Below the pieces are notes generated by a model. That model was not told the origin of the DNA, searched no databases, and saw nothing but the letters and a program-made list of their open reading frames with translations. Positions 7,022 to 14,482 of a DNA stretch of 64,000 nucleotides are shown here, piece by piece. A program made the translations under genes and the position numbers. Each line of letters opens with the position of its first letter. Position 1 is the first letter of the stretch. This DNA is from Actinophytocola algeriensis (lineage in GTDB: Bacteria; Actinomycetota; Actinomycetes; Mycobacteriales; Pseudonocardiaceae): the NCBI RefSeq assembly GCF_014203735.1, contig NZ_JACHJQ010000012.1:62001-126000 (forward strand), read 5' to 3'.

Positions 7022-8571
7022 TCCGCCGTGCTTTCGACCAGCACGTGCTCGGCCGCGTACTTCTCGCGCAGCTGCCGGGTGTTCGTCTTGCCACTGCCGG
7101 TCCTGGGCAGGTCGTCGACGAACTCGAACGACCGCGGCGTCCACACCCAGCTGAGCTTCTCCTTGACCAGAGCGGAAAGCTCCTCCTCGGTCACCGTGGC
7201 GTCCTCGGTGAGCACGAGGTAGGCGTGGGCGGCCTCCCCGAGTTCCTGGTGCGGCACACCGATCACGGCGGCCGCGCGGACCTGCGGGTGGGTCGTCAGC
7301 ACGTCCTCGATCGCGCGCGGGAAGATGTGGTGGCTGCCGTAGGTGGTGATGATCATGTCGCTGGCGCGGCCGGTGAGGTGGATGTAGCCGTCGTCGTCGA
7401 CGTGGCCGAGGTCGCCGGTGCGCACCCAGCCGTCGACGAGCGTCGCCGCGGTCTGCTCCGGATTCCCTACGTACCCGGCGAAGTTGAGCAGGCTGGCCAC
7501 CCACAGCTCGCCGGTCTCCCCGACGGGCAGCACGGTGGTGCCGTCCTCGCCGCGGATCTGCAGCCGGACGTCGCCGTACGCGGGTCCACACGAGCCGATC
7601 CGGTCCGGGTCGGTGCCGACACCGGGATACGCGGAGATGAAGGGCGATTCCGACAGCCCGTAGGTGATGCGGACGACCGGGCCGAAGCGGTCGACGGCCT
7701 CCCGCAGCCGCACCGGGTTGGTGGCCGCGGTGCCCACGCTCAGCACGGCCATCGCGGACAGGTCGCGCTTGTCGATGTCGGGGTGGTCCAGGATCTCGTA
7801 GAGCATCAGCGGGGTGATGAACGTGGAGTTGACCTGTTCGCGCTCCAGCAGTTCGAGGAACTCCGTGGCGCGGAAGAACCGTGAGACCAGCAGTGTGCCG
7901 CCGGTGAACAGGTACAGGAACGCCGAGGTCTGCCCGGCGACGAACCACATCGGCGTGATGGAGAGGTGGCGGTAGCGCGGTTCGTCCGCCGCGAGGATGT
8001 GCTCGGCGAGCGTGATCAGCTGCTCGTAGAGGTTCGCCGTGTGGAGCAGCGGCTTGGGAATCCCGGTGGTGCCGCTGGTCTGGAAGACCGACTCCGGCGT
8101 CCCGGTCGCATCGTCCACATCGAAGGGTTCCGCGCCTTCGGGCCGCGGCGCGAGGATGTCCGGACCGGCCCCGCCCGGCCCGACGCAGTACGCCGGGATC
8201 CCGAGCCGGTCGACGAGCTCCTGGCCGATGCGCTCGTGCACCGCGACCTCGTAGAGCAGTGCCTCCGGCCGCACCTGCTCGAGATAGGCGGTCAGTTCCA
8301 CGGGGGTGCTGGCGTTCGACACCCACGCGGTGCGGCAGCCGATCAGGTGCAGTGCGAGCTGGATCGCGTGGGCGTGCGGCGGATAGCCCAGGAGCATCCC
8401 CACCGTGGTACCCGGTCGCAGCCCCGAATCCACGAGGTTCGCCGCGATGTCGAGCGTCGCGGCGTGGAGATCGGCGTAGGTCAACCGGGTCTCGCCGTTG
8501 ACCAGAGCCTCGCGGTCCCCGTACTCCGCGAAGAGTTCCAGTGCGCGCACCACGTAGTCCGGGGAACTCAT
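7018..8571 (-). CDS. Acyl-AMP ligase (ANL superfamily acyl-CoA synthetase)
   Basis: A 517-residue adenylate-forming enzyme. The P-loop motif TSGTTGIPKP is near residue 168, the adenine motif YGLSES near 300, the hinge WVRTGDLGHVDDDGYI near 390, and the catalytic Lys lies in PRTGSGKTNTRQLRE near the C-terminus. Start ATG 8571 follows GGAG at 8 bases. It would activate a carboxylic acid as acyl-AMP and pass it to CoA or a carrier, giving a substrate for the two KASIII-like proteins and the thioesterase. It overlaps the MFS gene by 4 bases. The acid is unknown, and no carrier protein is encoded nearby. Confidence 0.85.
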   Translation of the reverse strand: MSSPDYVVRALELFAEYGDREALVNGETRLTYADLHAATLDIAANLVDSGLRPGTTVGMLLGYPPHAHAIQLALHLIGCRTAWVSNASTPVELTAYLEQVRPEALLYEVAVHERIGQELVDRLGIPAYCVGPGGAGPDILAPRPEGAEPFDVDDATGTPESVFQTSGTTGIPKPLLHTANLYEQLITLAEHILAADEPRYRHLSITPMWFVAGQTSAFLYLFTGGTLLVSRFFRATEFLELLEREQVNSTFITPLMLYEILDHPDIDKRDLSAMAVLSVGTAATNPVRLREAVDRFGPVVRITYGLSESPFISAYPGVGTDPDRIGSCGPAYGDVRLQIRGEDGTTVLPVGETGELWVASLLNFAGYVGNPEQTAATLVDGWVRTGDLGHVDDDGYIHLTGRASDMIITTYGSHHIFPRAIEDVLTTHPQVRAAAVIGVPHQELGEAAHAYLVLTEDATVTEEELSALVKEKLSWVWTPRSFEFVDDLPRTGSGKTNTRQLREKYAAEHVLVESTAD

Positions 8572-8802
8572 CACACACTCCAGATGTACGTGAGCGGCGA
8601 GCGTCCGCCGCCCGAGGGATGCGAGCGGCCGAAGCCTACCTGGGAAATCGCGGAAACCGACCGGCACAAAATTGTTCCTGTCCCGGGGTGCGGAGCACAC
8701 GGCTGAACGGGTCAGAGAAGTGCTCCCGTCTGCCGAACGCCCTTGGTACGAACAACACCGAGCCTTCCCGGACGGCGGGGAGCACCGCGTACTGTCGCCC
8801 GC

Positions 8803-9633
8803 ATGCGTGGAATGTTCGTCACCGGCGCGCCGTCCGAGGACGACCGCGCCCGCACTCCGCTGCGGGTGCACAGCGCGGCGGGCCGGACCTTCGACGAGCT
8901 GACCGGCCAGACGCTGAACCCGACGATGCGCGGCTATGTGAACGACCTGGCTGCCCCGTACGGGCTGGCGGTGCGCGAGGACCTGATCGACCAGGGTGCC
9001 GGCCGTTCCTACGGCGAGATGTGCGTACCCCTGCTGGACGAACTGGTACCCGAGGACCGGCCTGCCGATCTGCTGGTACTGGCCACGGCGATCCCCGACG
9101 TCCGCTACGGCCGTTCCACCGCCACCTACCTGAGCTGGCACTGCGCTGGTGCCCCCCTGGGGTTCACGGTCTGCGATCAGGGACTCCTGGCCGCGTTCAC
9201 CGCACTGCACCTGGTGGAGGCCTACGCACACACCGGCGCGTGCGGGCGAGCCGTGCTCCTGGTGGCAGAACAGCCGACCGTCTACCACGAACTCCCCGTA
9301 CCCACCCCGCTACCGGACCGCGCGGCGGCGGTAGGCGTGGTCCTCGAACCGAACGGCACCCGCTCGGTCCGACGCCACATGAAGATCGCGGAACACGACG
9401 TGGGTGCGGTGCTGTCCCGGTTCTCCGGGACCGTACTGGCCGGCGCGGGCCTGGCGGGGTCGGCACCGGCGAGTTCCTTGGTGTGCCAGGAGAACCAGCC
9501 GTTGACCGGTATCTGGCTGGAGTTGGCGCGACGGCTGCCCGAGTGGAGGGGAAGCGGGGAACAGGTGGTGCTGGCGGAGTACGACCCGGCACTGGGCCAC
9601 CTGTTCACCGCGACCCTCCGCTTCGACGCCTGA
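8803..9633 (+). CDS. Shortened KASIII/thiolase-fold protein, divergent
   Basis: A 276-residue protein that resembles the ketosynthase III fold: VLATAIPDVR (about 93) and FTVCDQGLLAAFTALH (about 121) correspond to the FabH core strand and the helix that begins with the nucleophilic Cys, here Cys124. The usual His and Asn motifs of the second half are not visible, and the protein is about 50 residues shorter than FabH, though the last strand and turn (EYDPALGHLFTATLRF) look intact. Start ATG 8803 has no good ribosome site; GGGGAG is 20 bases away, so the start may differ. It may pair with the other KASIII-like protein as a non-catalytic or acyl-transfer partner. Function is not established. Confidence 0.6.
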   Translation: MRGMFVTGAPSEDDRARTPLRVHSAAGRTFDELTGQTLNPTMRGYVNDLAAPYGLAVREDLIDQGAGRSYGEMCVPLLDELVPEDRPADLLVLATAIPDVRYGRSTATYLSWHCAGAPLGFTVCDQGLLAAFTALHLVEAYAHTGACGRAVLLVAEQPTVYHELPVPTPLPDRAAAVGVVLEPNGTRSVRRHMKIAEHDVGAVLSRFSGTVLAGAGLAGSAPASSLVCQENQPLTGIWLELARRLPEWRGSGEQVVLAEYDPALGHLFTATLRFDA

Positions 9634-10446
9634 TCAGTCGACGAGCGCGCCCGCGGACAGGTTGGCGATCGTCCCGGTCATGGTCCCCACCCGGTCCGAA
9701 GCCAGGAACGCGGCCGTCTCCGCTATGTCCGACAGCGTGGGCAGTCTCTTCAGAAGCGTCCCCTGCGCCATCGCCCCGCCGTCGAGCAACTCCTCGACCG
9801 ACTGCCCGGCCGCCGCCGCGGCGTTGGTGAAGAGTTCCTTGGTGTAGGACCCCGCTGCCGGCCCGTCGACGACGGCATGGGGACGGATCCCGATGACCCG
9901 GATGTTCGCGGGCGCCAGTTCCGCGGCCAGGATCCGGGAGAAGGCTTCCTTGCCCGCCGCGCTGACGCCGTGCCCCAGGATGCCGCCGACGGCCAGTTTG
10001 GCGCCCGGCTCGGACAACGTCAGGATCACGCCGGGGCGCCCGCGCCCCATGTGCCGGGCCACGGCCTTGCTCGTGACGAACAGCGTCCGCAGAAATCCGT
10101 CGATCGGCCGCATGAACTCCTCGAGTGAGAGGTCGGCCAGCAAGGTCCCCTGATCGTGCATGACGCTCACGGCGTTGAGGGCGATGTCGATTCCGCCTGC
10201 CGCGGCCGCGACGGCGTCCGCGTGCTCCTCGACCGCGTGCTGATCGGCCACGTCGACCTGCGCGATCTCGACCTTCCCTCCTGCGTCGGCGATGTCACGC
10301 GCCACGACGTCGAGCGCGGCCCGCGTCCGCCCTGCGATGAACACCCGCGCGCCTTCCCGGGCGAACACCCGCGCGACCGCCCCGCCGATCGCGCCTCCAC
10401 CGCCGTAGATCACCGCGTTCTTGCCCTCGAGCAGCAGTCCGCTCAT
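9634..10446 (-). CDS. Short-chain dehydrogenase/reductase with altered active site
   Basis: A 270-residue Rossmann-fold SDR. The cofactor loop YGGGGAIGGAVA is near residue 11 and FIAGRT (Arg after strand 2) favours NADP(H). The NAG motif appears as LNAVSV, and catalytic Ser as ILTLSEPG. The YxxxK box reads S-A-A-G-K (GVSAAGKEAF), so the usual Tyr is Ser while Lys remains; activity as a normal alcohol dehydrogenase is doubtful. Start ATG 10446 is preceded by GGAGG at 6 bases. It is divergent from the HxlR regulator and so is its likely target. Confidence 0.8.
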   Translation of the reverse strand: MSGLLLEGKNAVIYGGGGAIGGAVARVFAREGARVFIAGRTRAALDVVARDIADAGGKVEIAQVDVADQHAVEEHADAVAAAAGGIDIALNAVSVMHDQGTLLADLSLEEFMRPIDGFLRTLFVTSKAVARHMGRGRPGVILTLSEPGAKLAVGGILGHGVSAAGKEAFSRILAAELAPANIRVIGIRPHAVVDGPAAGSYTKELFTNAAAAAGQSVEELLDGGAMAQGTLLKRLPTLSDIAETAAFLASDRVGTMTGTIANLSAGALVD

Positions 10447-10500
10447 GTGTGTCCTCCAAGAGAAGCCCGACCATGTGAGCGAAAGAGTAACCACGTTTGA

Positions 10501-10513
10501 TTGTTAAAAACAA
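10501..10513. promoter_or_regulatory. Candidate HxlR operator
   Basis: The palindrome TTGTT-AAA-AACAA sits in the 111-bp divergent gap between the SDR and the HxlR gene, in unusually AT-rich DNA. Position and symmetry fit an operator controlling both genes; this is inference. Confidence 0.35.
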
Positions 10514-10557
10514 CTAGCCGCTGTGGTAGTTTAGGACCGAACGAGAGAGGAGTGGTC

Positions 10558-11211
10558 GTGCCCACCAACCGCAGCTACCGCGACTCGTGCGGGATCGCCA
10601 GGGCCCTCGACGTCGTCGGTGAGCGATGGGCGCTGCTGGTCGTGCGCGAGCTGCTGTTGGCGCCGCAACGTTTCTCCGAGCTGCGGCACGCCCTGCCCCA
10701 CGTGAGCTCGAACCTGCTGGCGGACCGGCTCCGGGAACTGGAACACCGCGGAGTGGTCCACCGCGGCGAGGCCTACGAACTGACCGACTGGGGCCGGAAA
10801 CTGGAACCGATCGTCCGAGCCCTCGGCGACTGGGGGATCGACGCCCCGCAACCCCCGGAGCCGACCGCGCTGAGCGCCACGTCGGTGCTGATCTTCCTCG
10901 AAGGAGCCGCCCGCCCCGACCCCGCGGCACCACCCACGACCTACCGCCTCGAGCTGGACGGCCGGGTGTGGACGGTCCACCTGGCCTCCGGCCGCGCCGA
11001 GGTACGCCCGGGCGAGCCCCCAACGGCGGACGTCTCGCTCCGCACAGACCCCAAGACCCTCAGCGCCCTGCTGTCCGACCCGGCCACCCTCGACACCGCT
11101 CGCACCGACGGCAGCGTCGCGGTGGTGGGAGACGTGTCGGCCATCAGCCATCTGCTGCACGCGGTCACCGACCCGTGGCCCGCCGGCGACCAGTTGAATA
11201 TGTCGCAATAA
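10558..11211 (+). CDS. HxlR-family regulator with SCP2-like C-terminal domain
   Basis: A 217-residue protein. Residues 1-100 form an HxlR winged helix (CGIARALDVVGERWALLVVRELL, then RFSELRHALPHVSSNLLADRLRELEHRGV, shown here as two separate runs of the family pattern). Residues 105-215 resemble the SCP2 sterol-carrier domain often fused to such regulators (LELDGRVWTVHL, ADVSLRTDPKTL). GTG 10558 is chosen because AGAGGAG ends 5 bases before it. It is divergent from the SDR and probably controls it, perhaps sensing a hydrophobic or thiol-reactive ligand. Confidence 0.85.
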   Translation: MPTNRSYRDSCGIARALDVVGERWALLVVRELLLAPQRFSELRHALPHVSSNLLADRLRELEHRGVVHRGEAYELTDWGRKLEPIVRALGDWGIDAPQPPEPTALSATSVLIFLEGAARPDPAAPPTTYRLELDGRVWTVHLASGRAEVRPGEPPTADVSLRTDPKTLSALLSDPATLDTARTDGSVAVVGDVSAISHLLHAVTDPWPAGDQLNMSQ

Positions 11212-11420
11212 ACGGTCACCCGAACGAGCGCCTTGCCTCCTGGATCCGGATCGCGTACGTGGATGCGCTGACCGAGGCGCGTTTCGACGATGTCCTCAGG
11301 AACCGGCTCGAGGCGCTGTACGCGACGTTGCCGCAGGGACCGGTCCACACGCGACTCACCGACGTGGTCGAGCAGGCCCACCACGAGTACCGCAAGCGTG
11401 GCCGGCCTGGTGTCACGTGA
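11211..11420 (+). pseudogene. Open-frame fragment, possible gene remnant
   Basis: A 69-codon open frame ending at TGA 11418-11420 has protein-like composition (ERLASWIRIAYVDAL, RNRLEALYATLPQG, EQAHHEYRKRG), but there is no start codon with a ribosome site; the first GTG (11259) would give only 53 residues. It overlaps the 3' end of the GH3 gene by 8 bases. I do not recognise a family. It may be the tail of a lost gene. Confidence 0.25.
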
Positions 11421-13569
11421 TCGTCAGCGTACGGCTGGTGGTGTCCGCCGAGCTGGTGCCGGTGTGGATGTCGATCTCACCCGGCTCCACCACGAAGCGG
11501 CCGTTCGGGTCGCCGGTCCAGAAGCCGAGGTCGTCGGCGCCGAGGGAGAAACGCACGACCGTGGCCTCGCCCGCCGCCAGGTGGACGCGGCGGAAGCCGC
11601 GGAGCCTGCGCACCGGTTGCACGATGCTCGCCGCGCGGTCGTGCACGTACAGCTGGACGACCTCGTCGCCTGCGCGGTCGCCCGTGTTGCGCAGGGCCAC
11701 CGTGACCTCGACCGTGCCGCCGTCGCGCAGGGCGGCCGCCTCGACCCGTTCCTGGCTCAGTTCCGGGGCCACCACGGCGAAACCGGTGTAGCTCAGGCCG
11801 TGGCCGAACGGGAACCGGGGCCCGTCGGCGAGGTCGAGGTACGCCGACACGAACGGGTTGTCCGGCCGCGCGGGGTCGTAGGGGCGGCCGGTGTTCTCCC
11901 GGTTGTGGTAGATCGGCACCTGCCCGACCGTGCGCGGGAACGTGACCGGGAGCTTGCCGCCGGGGTTGACGGCTCCGGTCAGGACGTCGGCGATCGCGTT
12001 GCCAGCTTCGATGCCCGGGTGCCAGGCCATGAGCAGCGACGGCACGGTGTCCATCCACGCACCCGTCAGCGGCCTGCCGCCCACCAGGACCACGGCGTAC
12101 GGCTTGCCGGTCGCGGCGATGGCGGCGATCAGCTCCTCCTGCGCGCCGGGCAGGTCCAGGTCGGAACGGGTGGCCGCCTCACCGCTGAGCGCCGACGGTT
12201 CACCGGCGACGACGATCGTCACGTCGGCGGCCATGGCGGCGTCGACCGCAGCCGGGACGTCCTCAGCGCAGGTGATCCGCGCGTTCGGCAGCGCCGTCTC
12301 GAGCGCCTGGCGGACGGTGCCCGCCGGGAAGCGGCGCTGGGTCTCGCCGAGCACCCACGTGCCCAGCAGGTCGGTCGAGTCGGCGAACGGGCCGACCACG
12401 GCAACGGCCGAGATCGCCGGGTCGAGGGGGAGCACCGCCGGTGAGTTCTTCAGCAGCACCGTGCACCTGGCCGCCACGTCCCGTGCCGCTGCCCGCGCGT
12501 CGGGTGTGGGCTCCGTGACCACCGCGTCGAGGTCCACGTACGGCCGGTCGAACAACCCCAGCCGGAACTTCAGCCGCAACACGCGGGTGACCGCGTCGTC
12601 CAGCCGTTCCTCGCTGATCGCACCGCGCGCCAGCAACTCGGCGCCGTGCGCGACGAGGCTGGTGCTCGCCATCTCCACGTCCACCCCGGCGGTCAAGGCC
12701 AGCCTGGCCGCGTCGGCGCGGTCGGCGGCGAAGCCGTGGACGACCAGCTCGTCGATCGCGGCCCAGTCACTGACCACGACACCGTCGAAGCCCCACTGCG
12801 TCTTGAGGATGTCGGTCAGCGTGTGGGTGTTGCCGTGCGCGGGCACGCCACTGACGGTGTTGAAGGCGGCCATGACGGTCGCCGCGCCCGCGTCGACGGC
12901 GGCCAGGAACGGCGGCAGGTAGAGGTTGCGCAGCCGCTGCTCCGACACGTCCACGGTGTTGTAGTCGCGCCCGCCTTCCGCGCCGCCGTACGCGGCGAAG
13001 TGCTTGGCGCAGGCCGCGACGCGGTCGGGAGCGGAGAGTGAGGACAGCGACGCGCCCTGGTAGCCGCGGACCTTGGCGGCCGCGTAGCGCGCGGTCAGGT
13101 ACGGGTCTTCGCCGTGGCTCTCCGCGATGCGGCCCCAGCGCGGCTCGTGGGTGACGTCCATCATCGGCGAGAACGCCCAGTGGATCCCGTCGGACCGGGC
13201 CTCGCGGGCGGACACGGCGCCGTCGGTCTCGGTGACGGCCGGGTCGAACGCGGCGGCCTGGGCCAGCGGGATGGGGAAGGTCGTCCAGTAGCCGTGGATG
13301 ACGTCGAGCCCGTAGAGCAGCGGGATGCCGAGCCGGGACTCCTCGACGGCGATGCGCTGCAGCGCGTTGGCGTTCTCCGCGCCCATCAGGTTGAGCACGG
13401 ACCCGACCCGGCCCGCGCGGGCGGCGGACTCGACGTCCTCGGTGCCGGGCCCGCCGGGTCCGGTGTTGAAACCCCAGGCCAGATGCTGGAGCTGCCCGAG
13501 TTTCTCCATCGGCGTCATGCGGCCGAGCAGCTCCTTGATCGCGGCGTCGTGGTGGTCGGCGCTGCTCAT
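11413..13569 (-). CDS. Glycoside hydrolase family 3, beta-glucosidase
   Basis: A 718-residue GH3 enzyme. The N-terminal TIM barrel has the KH(F) substrate motif at 189-190 and the nucleophile Asp268 in VVVSDWA; the alpha/beta sandwich starts near 360 and a fibronectin III-like domain closes the protein (about 630-718, with VTVALRNTGDRAGDEVVQLY). There is no signal peptide, so it acts in the cytoplasm on imported oligosaccharides. Start ATG 13569 has AGAGGA about 10 bases upstream. It lies downstream of the binding protein and GH16 genes on the same strand but behind a terminator hairpin, so it may be read at a lower level. Likely role: cleaving beta-gluco-oligosaccharides to glucose. Confidence 0.9.
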   Translation of the reverse strand: MSSADHHDAAIKELLGRMTPMEKLGQLQHLAWGFNTGPGGPGTEDVESAARAGRVGSVLNLMGAENANALQRIAVEESRLGIPLLYGLDVIHGYWTTFPIPLAQAAAFDPAVTETDGAVSAREARSDGIHWAFSPMMDVTHEPRWGRIAESHGEDPYLTARYAAAKVRGYQGASLSSLSAPDRVAACAKHFAAYGGAEGGRDYNTVDVSEQRLRNLYLPPFLAAVDAGAATVMAAFNTVSGVPAHGNTHTLTDILKTQWGFDGVVVSDWAAIDELVVHGFAADRADAARLALTAGVDVEMASTSLVAHGAELLARGAISEERLDDAVTRVLRLKFRLGLFDRPYVDLDAVVTEPTPDARAAARDVAARCTVLLKNSPAVLPLDPAISAVAVVGPFADSTDLLGTWVLGETQRRFPAGTVRQALETALPNARITCAEDVPAAVDAAMAADVTIVVAGEPSALSGEAATRSDLDLPGAQEELIAAIAATGKPYAVVLVGGRPLTGAWMDTVPSLLMAWHPGIEAGNAIADVLTGAVNPGGKLPVTFPRTVGQVPIYHNRENTGRPYDPARPDNPFVSAYLDLADGPRFPFGHGLSYTGFAVVAPELSQERVEAAALRDGGTVEVTVALRNTGDRAGDEVVQLYVHDRAASIVQPVRRLRGFRRVHLAAGEATVVRFSLGADDLGFWTGDPNGRFVVEPGEIDIHTGTSSADTTSRTLTIT

Positions 13570-13604
13570 GCCGGTGGGTTCCTCTCCGAGCGGTCTTCTG
13601 GCTG

Positions 13605-13637
13605 GCCGGTGGCACGCCGCCGGGGCGTGCCACCGGC
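13605..13637 (-). terminator. Hairpin between GH16 and GH3 genes
   Basis: A 14-bp perfect stem (13605-13618 with 13624-13637) and a 5-base loop, starting 6 bases after the GH16 stop on the minus strand. It probably ends or attenuates transcription of the binding-protein/GH16 unit before GH3. Confidence 0.65.
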
Positions 13638-13643
13638 GGGTGG

Positions 13644-14447
13644 TCAGCCGAGGGCGGCGTCCTGGTACACCCTCACATAATCGATCTTGAACTGTTGCGG
13701 GAACTGCACACTCGCGTCGGGGTGCCCGATCCACGAGGCACCCACCGCGGTGTTCATGATGATGTGCATCGGCCTGTCGAAGTAGGCGCCGGTCGGCGCG
13801 AACTGGCAGGTCTGCTGCCCGTCGACGTAGTAGGTCAGCTTCGGCCCTGGCTCCCAGATGAGGCTGTAGGTGTGGTAGTCCGCCGACAGGTTCACCGGGC
13901 TCGCGTACTGGCAGCCCTGGTTGGCGCCGAGGTCCGTGCCGTTCGGGGTGTCGGCGTAGTGCAGCGCGTGGTGCACCTTCGTCGGGTCGTTCCACAGCTC
14001 GGCGAAGTCGATCTCGTTGCCGCCCGGACCCGGCCAGTTGCCGGTGACGTCACCCTGGAGCCACAGCGCGGGCCAGATGCCCTTGCCCATCACCGGCATC
14101 TTCGCCCGCACCTCGATCTTGCCGTAGGTGAACGAGTACCGGCCCTTCGTCCACACCATGCCCGACGTGTACGGCTTGCTGCCGTACTGCCGCTTCTCCG
14201 TGGTCAGCACGAGGTTGCTGCTCGCGGTGGTGACGGCGAACGACGTGTACGCCTGGTCGGAACCGGGGGACAGCAGACCCTCGATCACACCCCACTTCTG
14301 GTGGTCGAGCGTGTCGAACGTGTCGCCCCAGACGAACTGCCAGTCGTAGGCGGTCTGGTCCGCGGCCGCACTTCCCGCGGTCACCGGCAACGTGGCCGCG
14401 GTCAGCACGCAGGCGGCCGCGAGCAGTCGCCGTAATCGTTTGTGCAT
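13644..14447 (-). CDS. Secreted glycoside hydrolase family 16 (beta-glucanase)
   Basis: A 267-residue protein. Residues 1-29 form a signal peptide (MHKRLRRLL, hydrophobic core, cut near GSAAA-DQ). The GH16 catalytic motif ExDxxE is NEIDFAE with Glu145, Asp147 and Glu150; upstream GIWPALWL lines the cleft. The fold and short length match endo-1,3- or 1,3-1,4-beta-glucanases without a binding module. ATG 14447 follows GGAG at 6 bases. It sits 35 bases after the binding-protein gene in the same direction, so it is probably secreted to cut beta-glucan into oligosaccharides taken up by that transporter. Confidence 0.9.
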   Translation of the reverse strand: MHKRLRRLLAAACVLTAATLPVTAGSAAADQTAYDWQFVWGDTFDTLDHQKWGVIEGLLSPGSDQAYTSFAVTTASSNLVLTTEKRQYGSKPYTSGMVWTKGRYSFTYGKIEVRAKMPVMGKGIWPALWLQGDVTGNWPGPGGNEIDFAELWNDPTKVHHALHYADTPNGTDLGANQGCQYASPVNLSADYHTYSLIWEPGPKLTYYVDGQQTCQFAPTGAYFDRPMHIIMNTAVGASWIGHPDASVQFPQQFKIDYVRVYQDAALG

Positions 14448-14482
14448 CACTCTCTCCTTCGCTGGACGGGTGAAGCCGAGCG

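Noticed and set aside
5243-7222. Long plus-strand frame of 659 codons
   Set aside because: Antisense shadow of the MFS and ligase genes: rich in Arg, Gly, Asp and Gln, with no domain.
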